From the NCBI GenBank assembly GCA_964630265.1, contig CAZVRW010000014.1:3608-67607 (forward strand): a DNA stretch of 64,000 nucleotides, in the 5' to 3' direction. Below, piece by piece: positions 1-7,673 of this stretch; positions within the stretch are counted from its first letter, which is position 1, and every line of letters begins with the position of its first letter. The position numbers and the translations under genes were made by a program. Source of the stretch: CAZBWP01 sp964630265 (GTDB lineage: Bacteria > Pseudomonadota > Alphaproteobacteria > Rhodospirillales > Defluviicoccaceae). The notes beneath the pieces were generated by a model, which worked only from the letters and a program-made list of their open reading frames with translations, was not told the origin of the DNA and searched no databases.

Positions 1-1139
1 GCATAGTACGGCCAATCGCGGCCGAGCCAGAAAAACAGCGCGCCGGCCCACAGGGAGCCGAGGATGCGGGACAGCGTCGAGGCCGACCGGGTGACGCCCA
101 TGGCGCCGCCCAGCGCCTCCGTGCCGACCCGAAGCGAGACCAGGCTGTTGAGGGAGGGGGACACCAGGCTGAAGCCGACAGCGACCACCACCATCGCCGC
201 CAGCAGCATCGGCACCGAGGTTGACATCGGAATCATCAGCATGCCGAGGGCCAACGCCACGGCGCCCCAAACGACCAGGCGCTCTTCGCCATACCGCTTC
301 GCCAGATGGCCGATCGCGCCGCCCTGCAGTGCCGCCGTCAACAGGCCGACGAAGGCGAACAGATAGCCGTTCTGCTCCGGCCCCCAGCCGAAGGTCCGCC
401 GCGACCACATGGCGAACGTCGTCTCCATGCCGGCGAAGACGGCGCCGGTGAGAAACAAGAGGGTGATCAACAGGGCGACCCCCGGCCGTGCCAGTGACCG
501 CCGGAACACCTGGCGCCGTTCCGCCCCGCTCATCCCCCGTTGCCTCGCCCGCGCTTCGGCGGAGAGCGACTCGGGCAGCAGCCACGCCGCGAGGGCCAGG
601 GCGAGGGTCGTCAGCCCGGCCGCGGTCAGCGCCGGCGTCGTATAGTCGGCGGCGAGCGGATCGGCGCCGGCGAGGATGCCGCCGATCGCCGGGCCGAAGA
701 CGAACCCCACCCCGTAGGCCGCGCCGATCAGGCCCATGCCGCGGGCGCGGCTGGTCGCGTCGGTCACGTCCGCCGCGTAGGCGAAGGCGACGCCGATGTT
801 GCCGGCCATGACGCCGCCGACGGCGCGGGCCGCGAACAGCATCACCAACCCATCGGCGAAGGCGAGCCAGACATAGGAAACGGCGAGGCCGGCCAGGGTG
901 AGCAGCAGGACCGGGCGTCGCCCGATGCGGTCGCTGAGCCGTCCCCACAGCGGCGCGGTGACGAACTGGGTGCACGAGAACACCGCCATCAGCAGCCCCA
1001 CCTGCGCCGGGCTCGCACCGAAATGCTCCCCATAGAACGGCAGCAACGGGATGATGATGCCGAAACCGATCAGGTCGACGATGACGATCGGCAGCAGGAT
1101 GCGGAGGCTGCGCTCCCGGGCAGCGTCGGCGCGGCTCAA
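1..1139 (-). CDS. MFS efflux permease, TetA-like (3' end beyond window)
   Basis: Twelve-helix major facilitator antiporter of the drug/metabolite efflux (TCR-like) group in the inner membrane; the substrate cannot be read from sequence. About 379 codons are visible and the stop lies left of base 1. The start chosen is TTG at 1139, giving LSRADAARERSLRILLPIV followed by a first helix containing DLIGFGIIIPLLPFY. The MFS loop 2-3 signature GRLSDRIGRR follows, and a related loop (LAKRYGEERL) appears in the second half. The TTG overlaps the TGA of the upstream OmpA-like gene (TTGA), so it is probably translationally coupled to the 4836-1136 cluster, although it may be functionally unrelated. Confidence 0.85.
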   Translation of the reverse strand, partial: MSRADAARERSLRILLPIVIVDLIGFGIIIPLLPFYGEHFGASPAQVGLLMAVFSCTQFVTAPLWGRLSDRIGRRPVLLLTLAGLAVSYVWLAFADGLVMLFAARAVGGVMAGNIGVAFAYAADVTDATSRARGMGLIGAAYGVGFVFGPAIGGILAGADPLAADYTTPALTAAGLTTLALALAAWLLPESLSAEARARQRGMSGAERRQVFRRSLARPGVALLITLLFLTGAVFAGMETTFAMWSRRTFGWGPEQNGYLFAFVGLLTAALQGGAIGHLAKRYGEERLVVWGAVALALGMLMIPMSTSVPMLLAAMVVVAVGFSLVSPSLNSLVSLRVGTEALGGAMGVTRSASTLSRILGSLWAGALFFWLGRDWPYY

Positions 1140-2560
1140 GGCTGCGTGAGTTTCAGTTCGATGCGCCGGTTGCGCCGGTTCGCATCAGCGGTGCCGCTCG
1201 TATCCAGCGGCTGGTGCTCACCGAAGCCGGCGGCGGCGACGCGCGATGCCGGCAAGCCGGCCTGCGTCAACAACTCGACCACGGAGAGCGCCCGCGCCAT
1301 CGACAGTTCCCAGTTGGACGCGTACGTGCCGGAGCGGATCGGGACGGCGTCGGTATGGCCGTTGACCTGCAGGACCCAGGGAATCTCCTCCGGGATCAGA
1401 TCGATCAACTGCATCAGCGATTCGCCGACCTTGCGGATCTCGGCCCGCCCGTCGACGTCGATCTCCGCCGATCCGGACTCGAAAAGGACCTCCGACTGGA
1501 AGACGAAGCGGTCGCCGACGACGCGGATACTGTCTTCATCGCCGAGGATCTCGCTGAGCCGGCCGAAGAACTCCGAACGGTAGCGCGACAGCTCCTCGAC
1601 CTTGTCGGCGAGCGCCGCGTTCAGGCGGGCGCCGAGGCTCCGGATCTCGATCCTCTTGTCGGTGATGTCGGCCTCGGCTGCCGCGAGCAGCCGATTGAGG
1701 CGGTCCAGGTCGGCGCGCAGTTGCGTCAGCTGCTGGTTGAGCCGCGCCACCTCCGCCCGAGCGCTCTCGGACAGCTCCGCCTCCTTCAGATACCTGGCCT
1801 CGGCATCGCGGGCATCTGAACCGAGCTGCGTGATTTCCGCCTCCAACTCCTGCTTCAGCGCCTGGAGATTGACCACCTGGGCCAGCAGCTCTTCGAGGCG
1901 CTGCTGCTGCGCCGCGATCACCTCGCGCTCGACGCGCAGCGTATCCTGCGACTCGGCGAGTGCCGCTTCGAGGGACCGGGTGCGTTCGTCCGCCGCGGCG
2001 ACCCGCCGGCGTTCCGCGTCCAGCGTGCTGGTCGCTTCGGTCGCCCGCGCCTCGGCGGCGGCGAGCCGTTCCAACAGTTCGGCGATGCGGTTCTCGGCGT
2101 CGTCGGCTCGCCCCGACGCCGCGGCGAGGCTGGCCTGCACGTCAGCCACCCGGGTCTCCGCCGTCTCGGCGCGGCGCCGCAGCAGCGCCATGGCGGCCGC
2201 CATCTCGCTCGCCCGCGTCTCCGCCTCGGCAGCGCGGTCCGACACCAGACGCAGGTCGGCATTGACCTCGTCACGCGCCGCCAGCGCCGCCTGCAAATCG
2301 CCCGACAATGCCGACAGATTGGCGCGCAGGTCGTCGGCGGTGCTGCGTTCAAGGTTGAGCAGGTCGGCCAGCTCGTTGACCCGGCTGCGCAGTGATTCCA
2401 GGGCCGCGTCGCGACCGGACAGCGCATCGTTGAGGAAGAACTGGGCCAGCACGAACACCATGAGCAGGAACATCACGACCATGAGCAGCGCGGCGAGCGC
2501 GTCGACGAAGCCCGGCCAGGTGTTGACGGTGCGCAGCGCGCGGCGCGAAGCCACCGGCAT
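1136..2560 (-). CDS. OmpA/MotB-like peptidoglycan-binding protein with long coiled coil
   Basis: 474 aa. One N-terminal membrane helix (about residues 17-43) starts with PGFVDALAALLMV. Asp20 sits where MotB/TolR/ExbD proteins carry their proton-accepting aspartate. Residues about 45-320 are heptad-like and rich in Ala/Arg/Glu/Leu, predicting a long periplasmic coiled coil. The C-terminal third is an OmpA-type peptidoglycan-binding domain, with VNGHTDAVP and the closing NRRIELKL. It lies 3 bp downstream of the MotA/ExbB-like gene, its obvious partner: together they have the parts of a proton-driven, cell-wall-anchored stator. The family is common in alphaproteobacteria and, to my knowledge, its function is unknown. 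Genuine flagellar MotAB are elsewhere in the window (12064-13871). Confidence 0.85.
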   Translation of the reverse strand: MPVASRRALRTVNTWPGFVDALAALLMVVMFLLMVFVLAQFFLNDALSGRDAALESLRSRVNELADLLNLERSTADDLRANLSALSGDLQAALAARDEVNADLRLVSDRAAEAETRASEMAAAMALLRRRAETAETRVADVQASLAAASGRADDAENRIAELLERLAAAEARATEATSTLDAERRRVAAADERTRSLEAALAESQDTLRVEREVIAAQQQRLEELLAQVVNLQALKQELEAEITQLGSDARDAEARYLKEAELSESARAEVARLNQQLTQLRADLDRLNRLLAAAEADITDKRIEIRSLGARLNAALADKVEELSRYRSEFFGRLSEILGDEDSIRVVGDRFVFQSEVLFESGSAEIDVDGRAEIRKVGESLMQLIDLIPEEIPWVLQVNGHTDAVPIRSGTYASNWELSMARALSVVELLTQAGLPASRVAAAGFGEHQPLDTSGTADANRRNRRIELKLTQP

Positions 2561-2563
2561 GGC

Positions 2564-3712
2564 TCAGCGATCACCCTCGTCGGCCAGCGCGGCGATGGTC
2601 CGGGCGAGCAGCCGAACCTCGTTGCGCACCTGTTGGATGATCTCGTCGCGGCCCGCCGACATGTCCTCGACGATCCGCGCGGCGTAGAGTTCGAGGTTGC
2701 GGATGTGAATCCGCGTCGCATCGTCGATCCCCGGCTCGGACGGCCGGTCGGCGGCTTCGGCGAGGCGCGCCAGGATCGGCTTCAGCTCCAACTGCCCCTC
2801 GGCAAGCCGCATCATCAGTTGCTGCTCGGTCCGCATCTGGTCGGTCAACGTCCCGATCTGCTCGGCCAGCGACATCAGGTGGTTGCCGACGGCGGCGCGG
2901 TTTTCCTCGCCGCGCGACAGCGCGCGCTGCACGCCGTCCACACTTTCCGCCGTCTGTTCGAGCAACGCCTGCACGTAGGCCGGCACCGATTGCTCGCCCT
3001 CGCCCGTCAGCGCGCCGCTGGACAGCCGGGTGACGCCCGAAAGCCATTCCTCCAGATCGTTGTAGAACCGGTTCATCGCCTGCCCGGCCTGCAGGTCGAG
3101 GAAGCCAAGAACCAGCGAGCCGCCGAGGCCGAACAGCGACGACGAGAAGGCCGTGCCCATGCCTTCGAGCGGTGCCTCGAGACCGCGTTTCAGGTCGGCG
3201 AATACGTCGGCCAGGTCGGAGCCTTCCAGCGACAGGCCGCCGATCACGTCGGCGATCGAGCCGATCGTCTGCAACAGCCCCCAGAAGGTGCCGAGCAGCC
3301 CGAGGAAGATCAGCAGGCCGATGGTGTAGCGGGACAAATCCCGGGATTCGTCGAGGCGCGAGAAGATGCCGTCGAGCAGCGAGCGCATCGCCATCGCCGA
3401 GAGGCTGAGCCGCCCCTTGCGCTCGCCGATCATCGTCGCCATCGGCGCCAGCAGCCTGGGCGGCCGCGCGCGCGTCGCGGCGAGGGCGCCGTCGGCCCGG
3501 AAGTGCACGATCCAGTCCACCTCCGGGCCGAGCAGGAGGACCTGCCGAATGTTGTAGATGATGCCCAGCAGCAACGCGCCGACGATCAGGCCGTTCAGCG
3601 GGGCGTTGGCCAGGAAGGCGTCGGCCAGCGGCTCGGCGAGCACCGCGGCGGCCGCGACGACGGCCCCGAGGAACAGCCCCATGCGCACCAGGTACCGTCG
3701 CGGGCGTGTCAT
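2564..3712 (-). CDS. MotA/TolQ/ExbB-family proton channel protein
   Basis: 382 aa inner-membrane protein. Hydrophobic segments lie near residues 8-30 and 38-58, with a cytoplasmic region between about 60 and 130. Two further helices follow: around 135-165 (IGLLIFLGLLGTFWGLLQTI, the characteristic LGTFxGL turn of MotA/TolQ/ExbB proteins) and around 195-225 (GMGTAFSSSLFGLGGSLV). The C-terminal 150 residues are helical and soluble. The partner is the OmpA/MotB-like protein encoded 3 bp downstream. The pair resembles other 5:2-type ion-driven motors (MotAB, TolQR, ExbBD, ZorAB) in layout. No effector or TonB/TolA-like gene is adjacent, so the output of the motor is not evident. Confidence 0.82.
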   Translation of the reverse strand: MTRPRRYLVRMGLFLGAVVAAAAVLAEPLADAFLANAPLNGLIVGALLLGIIYNIRQVLLLGPEVDWIVHFRADGALAATRARPPRLLAPMATMIGERKGRLSLSAMAMRSLLDGIFSRLDESRDLSRYTIGLLIFLGLLGTFWGLLQTIGSIADVIGGLSLEGSDLADVFADLKRGLEAPLEGMGTAFSSSLFGLGGSLVLGFLDLQAGQAMNRFYNDLEEWLSGVTRLSSGALTGEGEQSVPAYVQALLEQTAESVDGVQRALSRGEENRAAVGNHLMSLAEQIGTLTDQMRTEQQLMMRLAEGQLELKPILARLAEAADRPSEPGIDDATRIHIRNLELYAARIVEDMSAGRDEIIQQVRNEVRLLARTIAALADEGDR

Positions 3713-3753
3713 CGGCGATGATCCCGGCGGTCAGACGGCGGAACCGGCCGCCA

Positions 3754-4836
3754 TCACCGCTCGACAACCTTGACGTCGACGCGGTTCTTCGGCTCGCCGG
3801 TGGCCTTGTCGCCCAACGCCCGAACGTCGATGCGGCGCGGATCGATGCCCTCCGCCTTCAAATACTCCCGGACGGCCAGCGCCCGCGACAGCGACAGGCG
3901 GCGGGCGCGGCTCGCCGTCAGATCATCGCCGCCGGCGAACGCCAGGATCTGCACCCGCAGATCCTCGTCGTCGGACAGCGCGCCGACGACCAAATCCAGA
4001 TTGCCGCGGTTCCCCGGCGCCAGACTGGACGTCTCACCATCGAATGGCAACGCGACGATGCTGCCGGCGGTGATCGCGGACGGCGCCGGCATGGCCGCCG
4101 CTTCGCCCCCCGGCGCGGCGGTTGCCACCTCCACCGGGGCCTCGACGACGGGTGGCGGTGGTGCCGGCGGCGACGGTGGCAGATCGGGCGGCGGCGGCGG
4201 TGCTGCCGCCGGCGTTGCCGGCGCCGCGGCGGGCGTTGCCGGCACCACGGGCGCGGCGCGGCGCGCCTCGGCTGGCGGCGTCGGGGTCGCCGCCGACGAC
4301 TGGCGCACGGCTGGCGATTCGGGCTCTGGCGATTCGGGCGCTGGCGCTGGCTCTGGTGCCGTCGTCGGCCCCATCGCCGGCGGTGGGGAAACGGGCGGCG
4401 TCGCGGCGGCGACCGTCGGCGCCCTGGCAACCGGCGCGTCCGATGCTGCTGTCGGACTCGAGGCCGGACTGGGGGCCCGACTGCGCGCCGGGCTGGGAGC
4501 CGGACTTGCCAAACTCGTCGGTGGAGCGCTCGCCGCCCGCGCCGGACGCACGCTCGCCGATCCTGGCGGCGGCGGCACGTGCAGGCGCGAGCGCGGCGCC
4601 CTCGCCGGCGGCCGTTGGAGGTTGGGGGCGCGATAGATCGTGCCATCCGGGCCGGACGCCGCGCCGACGGCGGGCGGCCCGCCGATGACGCTCCAATCCA
4701 CCTCGACCTCGGGTTGAGCGGCGGCCGGCGGCGCCCAATTCGCAAACAGGGCGACAGCCATAAACGACGCGATCACGTGCGCCCGGCAGCGGCCGAAGGG
4801 ACGAGGCGTTTCCGAGGCTCTGGTGCGGCGGGTCAC
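3754..4836 (-). CDS. secreted Pro/Ala-rich protein with C-terminal OmpA-like domain
   Basis: 360 aa starting at GTG 4836, preceded by GGAGA at suitable spacing. The N-terminus is basic with a hydrophobic stretch ending PPAAAQ, consistent with a Sec signal peptide. About residues 60-240 are low-complexity Pro/Ala/Ser, a likely extended linker across the periplasm. The last 100 residues are an OmpA-like peptidoglycan-binding fold: LPFDGETSSLAPG, then LTASRARRLSLSRALAVREYL, then GIDPRRIDVRALG, finishing NRVDVKVVER. It is transcribed 41 bp ahead of the MotA/ExbB-like gene, so the cluster contains two different OmpA-domain proteins around one channel protein. Specific function unknown. Confidence 0.78.
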   Translation of the reverse strand: MTRRTRASETPRPFGRCRAHVIASFMAVALFANWAPPAAAQPEVEVDWSVIGGPPAVGAASGPDGTIYRAPNLQRPPARAPRSRLHVPPPPGSASVRPARAASAPPTSLASPAPSPARSRAPSPASSPTAASDAPVARAPTVAAATPPVSPPPAMGPTTAPEPAPAPESPEPESPAVRQSSAATPTPPAEARRAAPVVPATPAAAPATPAAAPPPPPDLPPSPPAPPPPVVEAPVEVATAAPGGEAAAMPAPSAITAGSIVALPFDGETSSLAPGNRGNLDLVVGALSDDEDLRVQILAFAGGDDLTASRARRLSLSRALAVREYLKAEGIDPRRIDVRALGDKATGEPKNRVDVKVVER

Positions 4837-4959
4837 CGTCTGCGGTCTCCGGCTGGCGTCAGGAGCGGCCCGCTCCCTTTCGGCCCACAGGCTGACGGGT
4901 CGCTGAAGCGCGGAGGATAGTCAGCGCGTCGACGCGGCACAACCCGTTTCGCCCGAAGC

Positions 4960-5802
4960 TCAAAGGCTGGCGAGCCGGGACGGGGATGGGTCCGACGTCG
5001 ATGTCCCGCCATCCTCACCGGCGATCAGCTTGCCGAGCGGCCGATGCAGATCGGGATTCGCCGCCAAAACCCCGCCGCCGTGCAGCATCCGGTCGCCGCC
5101 GGCGAGATCGGTGACGAAGCCGCCGGCTTCCCGCACGATCACCACGCCGGCCGCCAGATCCCAGGGGTTCAGACCGTTTTCCCAGTAGCCGTCGTAGCGG
5201 CCGGCCGCCACCCAGGCCATGTCCAGGGCCGCCGCGCCGAATCGCCGTACGCCGGCGGTCGCCGCCATGACGCCGGTGACCTGCCGGCGGAACAGGTCAT
5301 GGTCGGGCAGACCGCGGAACGGCATGCCGGTGGCAAACAGCGCTTCGTCCAGCCGGCGCCGGGCCGAGACGCGGATCCGGCGGCCGTTGAGCGACGCGCC
5401 CAGCCCCTTCTCGGCCATGAACATCTCGTCGGGGATAGGCGAATAGATGACCCCGGCATAGGGTTCGCCATCCCGCTCGACGGCGATGGAAATCGCGAAG
5501 TGGGGAATGCCGTGCAGGAAGTTGGTGGTGCCGTCCAGCGGATCGACGACCCAGCGGTTCGACGTGTCCTGCCCTTCGGTCTCGCCGCTTTCCTCCATCA
5601 GCAAGCCGAAGCGCGGCCGCGCCTTGGTGAGTTCGGCGCGCAGGATCGACTCCGACTTGCGGTCGGCCTTGCTGACGAAGTCCGACGGTCCCTTCTTCGA
5701 CACCTGCAAGTGTTCCAGCTCACCGAAGTCGCGGATGAGTCCGCGCGCCGCCTTGCGGGCGGCGTCGGTCATGACGTTGAGCAGCGGTGAGCGTGTATAC
5801 AC
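4960..5802 (-). CDS. suhB: inositol-1-monophosphatase family protein (SuhB)
   Basis: 280 aa, cytoplasmic Mg2+/Li+-sensitive phosphatase of the IMPase fold, hydrolysing inositol-1-phosphate or similar monophosphates. Metal ligands are visible: E70-E71 in LLMEESGE, D87 and D90 in VVDPLDGTTNF, and the late WDLAAG motif near residue 217. Length and start (MYTRSPLLNVM) are typical of alphaproteobacterial SuhB. It lies 28 bp downstream of efp on the same strand, a common pairing in this class, so co-transcription is likely. In enterobacteria SuhB also acts as a ribosome-assembly/antitermination factor; whether this one does cannot be told here. Confidence 0.93.
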   Translation of the reverse strand: MYTRSPLLNVMTDAARKAARGLIRDFGELEHLQVSKKGPSDFVSKADRKSESILRAELTKARPRFGLLMEESGETEGQDTSNRWVVDPLDGTTNFLHGIPHFAISIAVERDGEPYAGVIYSPIPDEMFMAEKGLGASLNGRRIRVSARRRLDEALFATGMPFRGLPDHDLFRRQVTGVMAATAGVRRFGAAALDMAWVAAGRYDGYWENGLNPWDLAAGVVIVREAGGFVTDLAGGDRMLHGGGVLAANPDLHRPLGKLIAGEDGGTSTSDPSPSRLASL

Positions 5803-5829
5803 GGTCGACGAGGTCTCCCTGGCCGCGCC

Positions 5830-6399
5830 TCAGCTCTTGGCGCGTTCGACGTAGCTGCGATCGGCGATGTTGACGACGACCCGCGTGCCGCTTTCGATAT
5901 GCGGCGGCACCAGGACGCGGACGCCGTTCTCCAACAGCGCCGGCTTGTAGGATGACGACGCCGTCTGTCCCTTGACCACGGCGTCGGCCTCGGTGATCGC
6001 CAGCACCACCGTGTCGGGCAACTGCACGCCGATCGGACTGCCCTCGTGCGACTCGATGGTCACCTCCATGTTTTCCTGGAGGAACGGGATCTGATCCTCG
6101 CCGACGAAGTCGCCGGGCAACGCGATCTGCTCGTAGGTCTCGGTGTCCATGAACGTGTACATGTCGCCATCGGCGAACAGGTACTGATACGGCCGCTGGT
6201 CGAGGCGAACCCGCTCGACATTTTCCGACGAGCGAAAGCGCTCATTCAGCTTCGTGCCGTCGCGGATGTCCTTGAGTTCGACCTGCAGGTAAGCGCCGCC
6301 CTTGCCGGGCTGGGTGTGCTGGATCTTCACCGCCCGCCACAGGCGCCCCTGATGCTCGATGATCATGCCGGGTCGAACGGCATTGCCGTTGATCTTCAT
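5830..6399 (-). CDS. efp: translation elongation factor P
   Basis: 189 aa, three-domain KOW/OB protein that binds between the P and E sites and relieves stalling at polyproline. The start is ATG 6399 (MKINGNAVRPGMIIEHQGRL); the longer open frame up to 6633 is not conserved-looking and is rejected. The tip loop TQPGKGGAY places K33 at the position modified by beta-lysylation in E. coli (K34) or otherwise in other lineages; no epmA/epmB lies in the window. The C-terminus VVNIADRSYVERAKS is typical. The many Pro-rich proteins of this genome (for example at 3754-4836 and 44342-45127) are plausible EF-P clients. Confidence 0.96.
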   Translation of the reverse strand: MKINGNAVRPGMIIEHQGRLWRAVKIQHTQPGKGGAYLQVELKDIRDGTKLNERFRSSENVERVRLDQRPYQYLFADGDMYTFMDTETYEQIALPGDFVGEDQIPFLQENMEVTIESHEGSPIGVQLPDTVVLAITEADAVVKGQTASSSYKPALLENGVRVLVPPHIESGTRVVVNIADRSYVERAKS

Positions 6400-6653
6400 T
6401 GTGCGAAACCGTGTCCGAAAACCTTGAGAGGGAGCGCGGACGCTAGCAGGAACCACGGAGCGGGGCAACGCCGGCTCTGTCGCCGCCGTGCGATCGACAG
6501 CGACGACAGGCAGGGACGACGCCGGCGTTCTTGCGCTCGGCGGCGTCTCCCGATAAACCCGGCGGCTCATGGAGATGCCGACTTGGCCGCAGGGATGTGC
6601 CGTCCGTGCCGCCACCGCGGTTTCGCACACCATCAGCGAAGGAGGAAACGGCC

Positions 6654-7673
6654 ATGCGCGCGTATTATGACCGCGACGCCGACGTCAATCTCATCAAGGG
6701 CAAGAAGGTCGCCGTCGTCGGCTATGGCAGCCAGGGCCATGCGCATGCGCTCAACCTGCGCGACAGCGGCGTCGAACACGTGGTCGTCGCCCTGCGGGCC
6801 GGCTCGGACAGCGCCAAGAAGGCGGCGGATGCCGGCTTCACCGTCATGGCGCCGGCCGAAGCCGCGACCGCCGTCGACGTGGTCATGGTGCTCACCCCCG
6901 ACGAGCACCAGCGCGCCCTCTATCTCGAGCATCTCGCGCCGAACATGCGCGACGGTGCCTCCCTCGCTTTCGCCCATGGCTTCAACATCCACTTCGGCCT
7001 GGTGGAACCCCGCGCCGACCTGGACGTCTTCATGATCGCGCCGAAGGGGCCGGGTCACCTGGTCCGCTCCGAGTACCAACGCGGCGCCGGCGTGCCGTGC
7101 CTGGTGGCGGTGCATCAGAACGGCTCCGGGAACGCGCTGGAGATTGCGCTGTCCTACGGCTCGGCCATCGGCGGCGGCCGCTCCGGCCTGATCGAGACCA
7201 GCTTCCGCGAGGAATGCGAGACCGACCTGTTCGGCGAACAGACGGTGCTCTGTGGCGGCCTGTCGGCACTGATAGCCGCCGGCTACGAGACCCTGGTGGA
7301 GGCCGGCTACGCCCCGGAAATGGCCTATTTCGAGTGCCTGCACGAGGTCAAGCTGATCGTCGACCTGATCTACGAGGGGGGTATCGCCAACATGCGCTAC
7401 TCCATCTCCAACACCGCCGAGTTCGGCGACTACACCCGCGGCGCGCGGATCATCACCGACGACACCAAGGCGGAGATGAAGCGCATTCTCGACGAGATCC
7501 AGACCGGCCGCTTCGCCAAGGAATGGATGCTGGAAAACGCCGCCGGGCAGCCCAGTTTCAAGGCCATGCGCCGGCGCGCCGCCCAGCACCCGATCGAGGA
7601 GGTGGGCACGCGGTTGCGCGACATGATGCCATGGATTGCCGAGAAGAAGCTGGTTGACAAGTCGAAGAACTGA
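6654..7673 (+). CDS. ilvC: ketol-acid reductoisomerase (NADP+), class I
   Basis: 339 aa, the usual length of the short class I enzyme. It converts 2-acetolactate or 2-aceto-2-hydroxybutyrate to the dihydroxy acids in valine, leucine and isoleucine synthesis. The Rossmann motif GYGSQGHAHALNLRDSG lies at residues 23-39. The catalytic Mg2+/acid residues sit in the all-helical C-terminal domain (around TSFREECETDLFGEQ and YEGGIANMRYSISNTAE). The start ATG 6654 follows GGAGGA at 6641-6646; a longer open frame from 6531 lacks homology-like sequence. The next gene overlaps its 3' end, and a threonine dehydratase follows that, suggesting a branched-chain amino-acid operon. Confidence 0.97.
   Translation: MRAYYDRDADVNLIKGKKVAVVGYGSQGHAHALNLRDSGVEHVVVALRAGSDSAKKAADAGFTVMAPAEAATAVDVVMVLTPDEHQRALYLEHLAPNMRDGASLAFAHGFNIHFGLVEPRADLDVFMIAPKGPGHLVRSEYQRGAGVPCLVAVHQNGSGNALEIALSYGSAIGGGRSGLIETSFREECETDLFGEQTVLCGGLSALIAAGYETLVEAGYAPEMAYFECLHEVKLIVDLIYEGGIANMRYSISNTAEFGDYTRGARIITDDTKAEMKRILDEIQTGRFAKEWMLENAAGQPSFKAMRRRAAQHPIEEVGTRLRDMMPWIAEKKLVDKSKN

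Noticed and set aside
540..1583. Plus-strand frame opposite the MFS and OmpA-like genes
   Set aside because: Composition (Gln, His, Arg, Asp-rich, no hydrophobic core) is that of an antisense frame; the minus strand has clear MFS and OmpA sequence.
1136..3712. Zorya-type anti-phage system (ZorA/ZorB-like pair)
   Set aside because: The pair has motor-like architecture, but no ZorC, ZorD or ZorE effector is adjacent and neighbours are an OmpA protein and an MFS permease; a defence role is not supported.
5830..6633. Longer N-terminus for EF-P (78 extra residues)
   Set aside because: EF-P is about 188 aa and begins MKINGN here; the upstream part is Ala/Arg/Ser-rich and unlike any EF-P extension.
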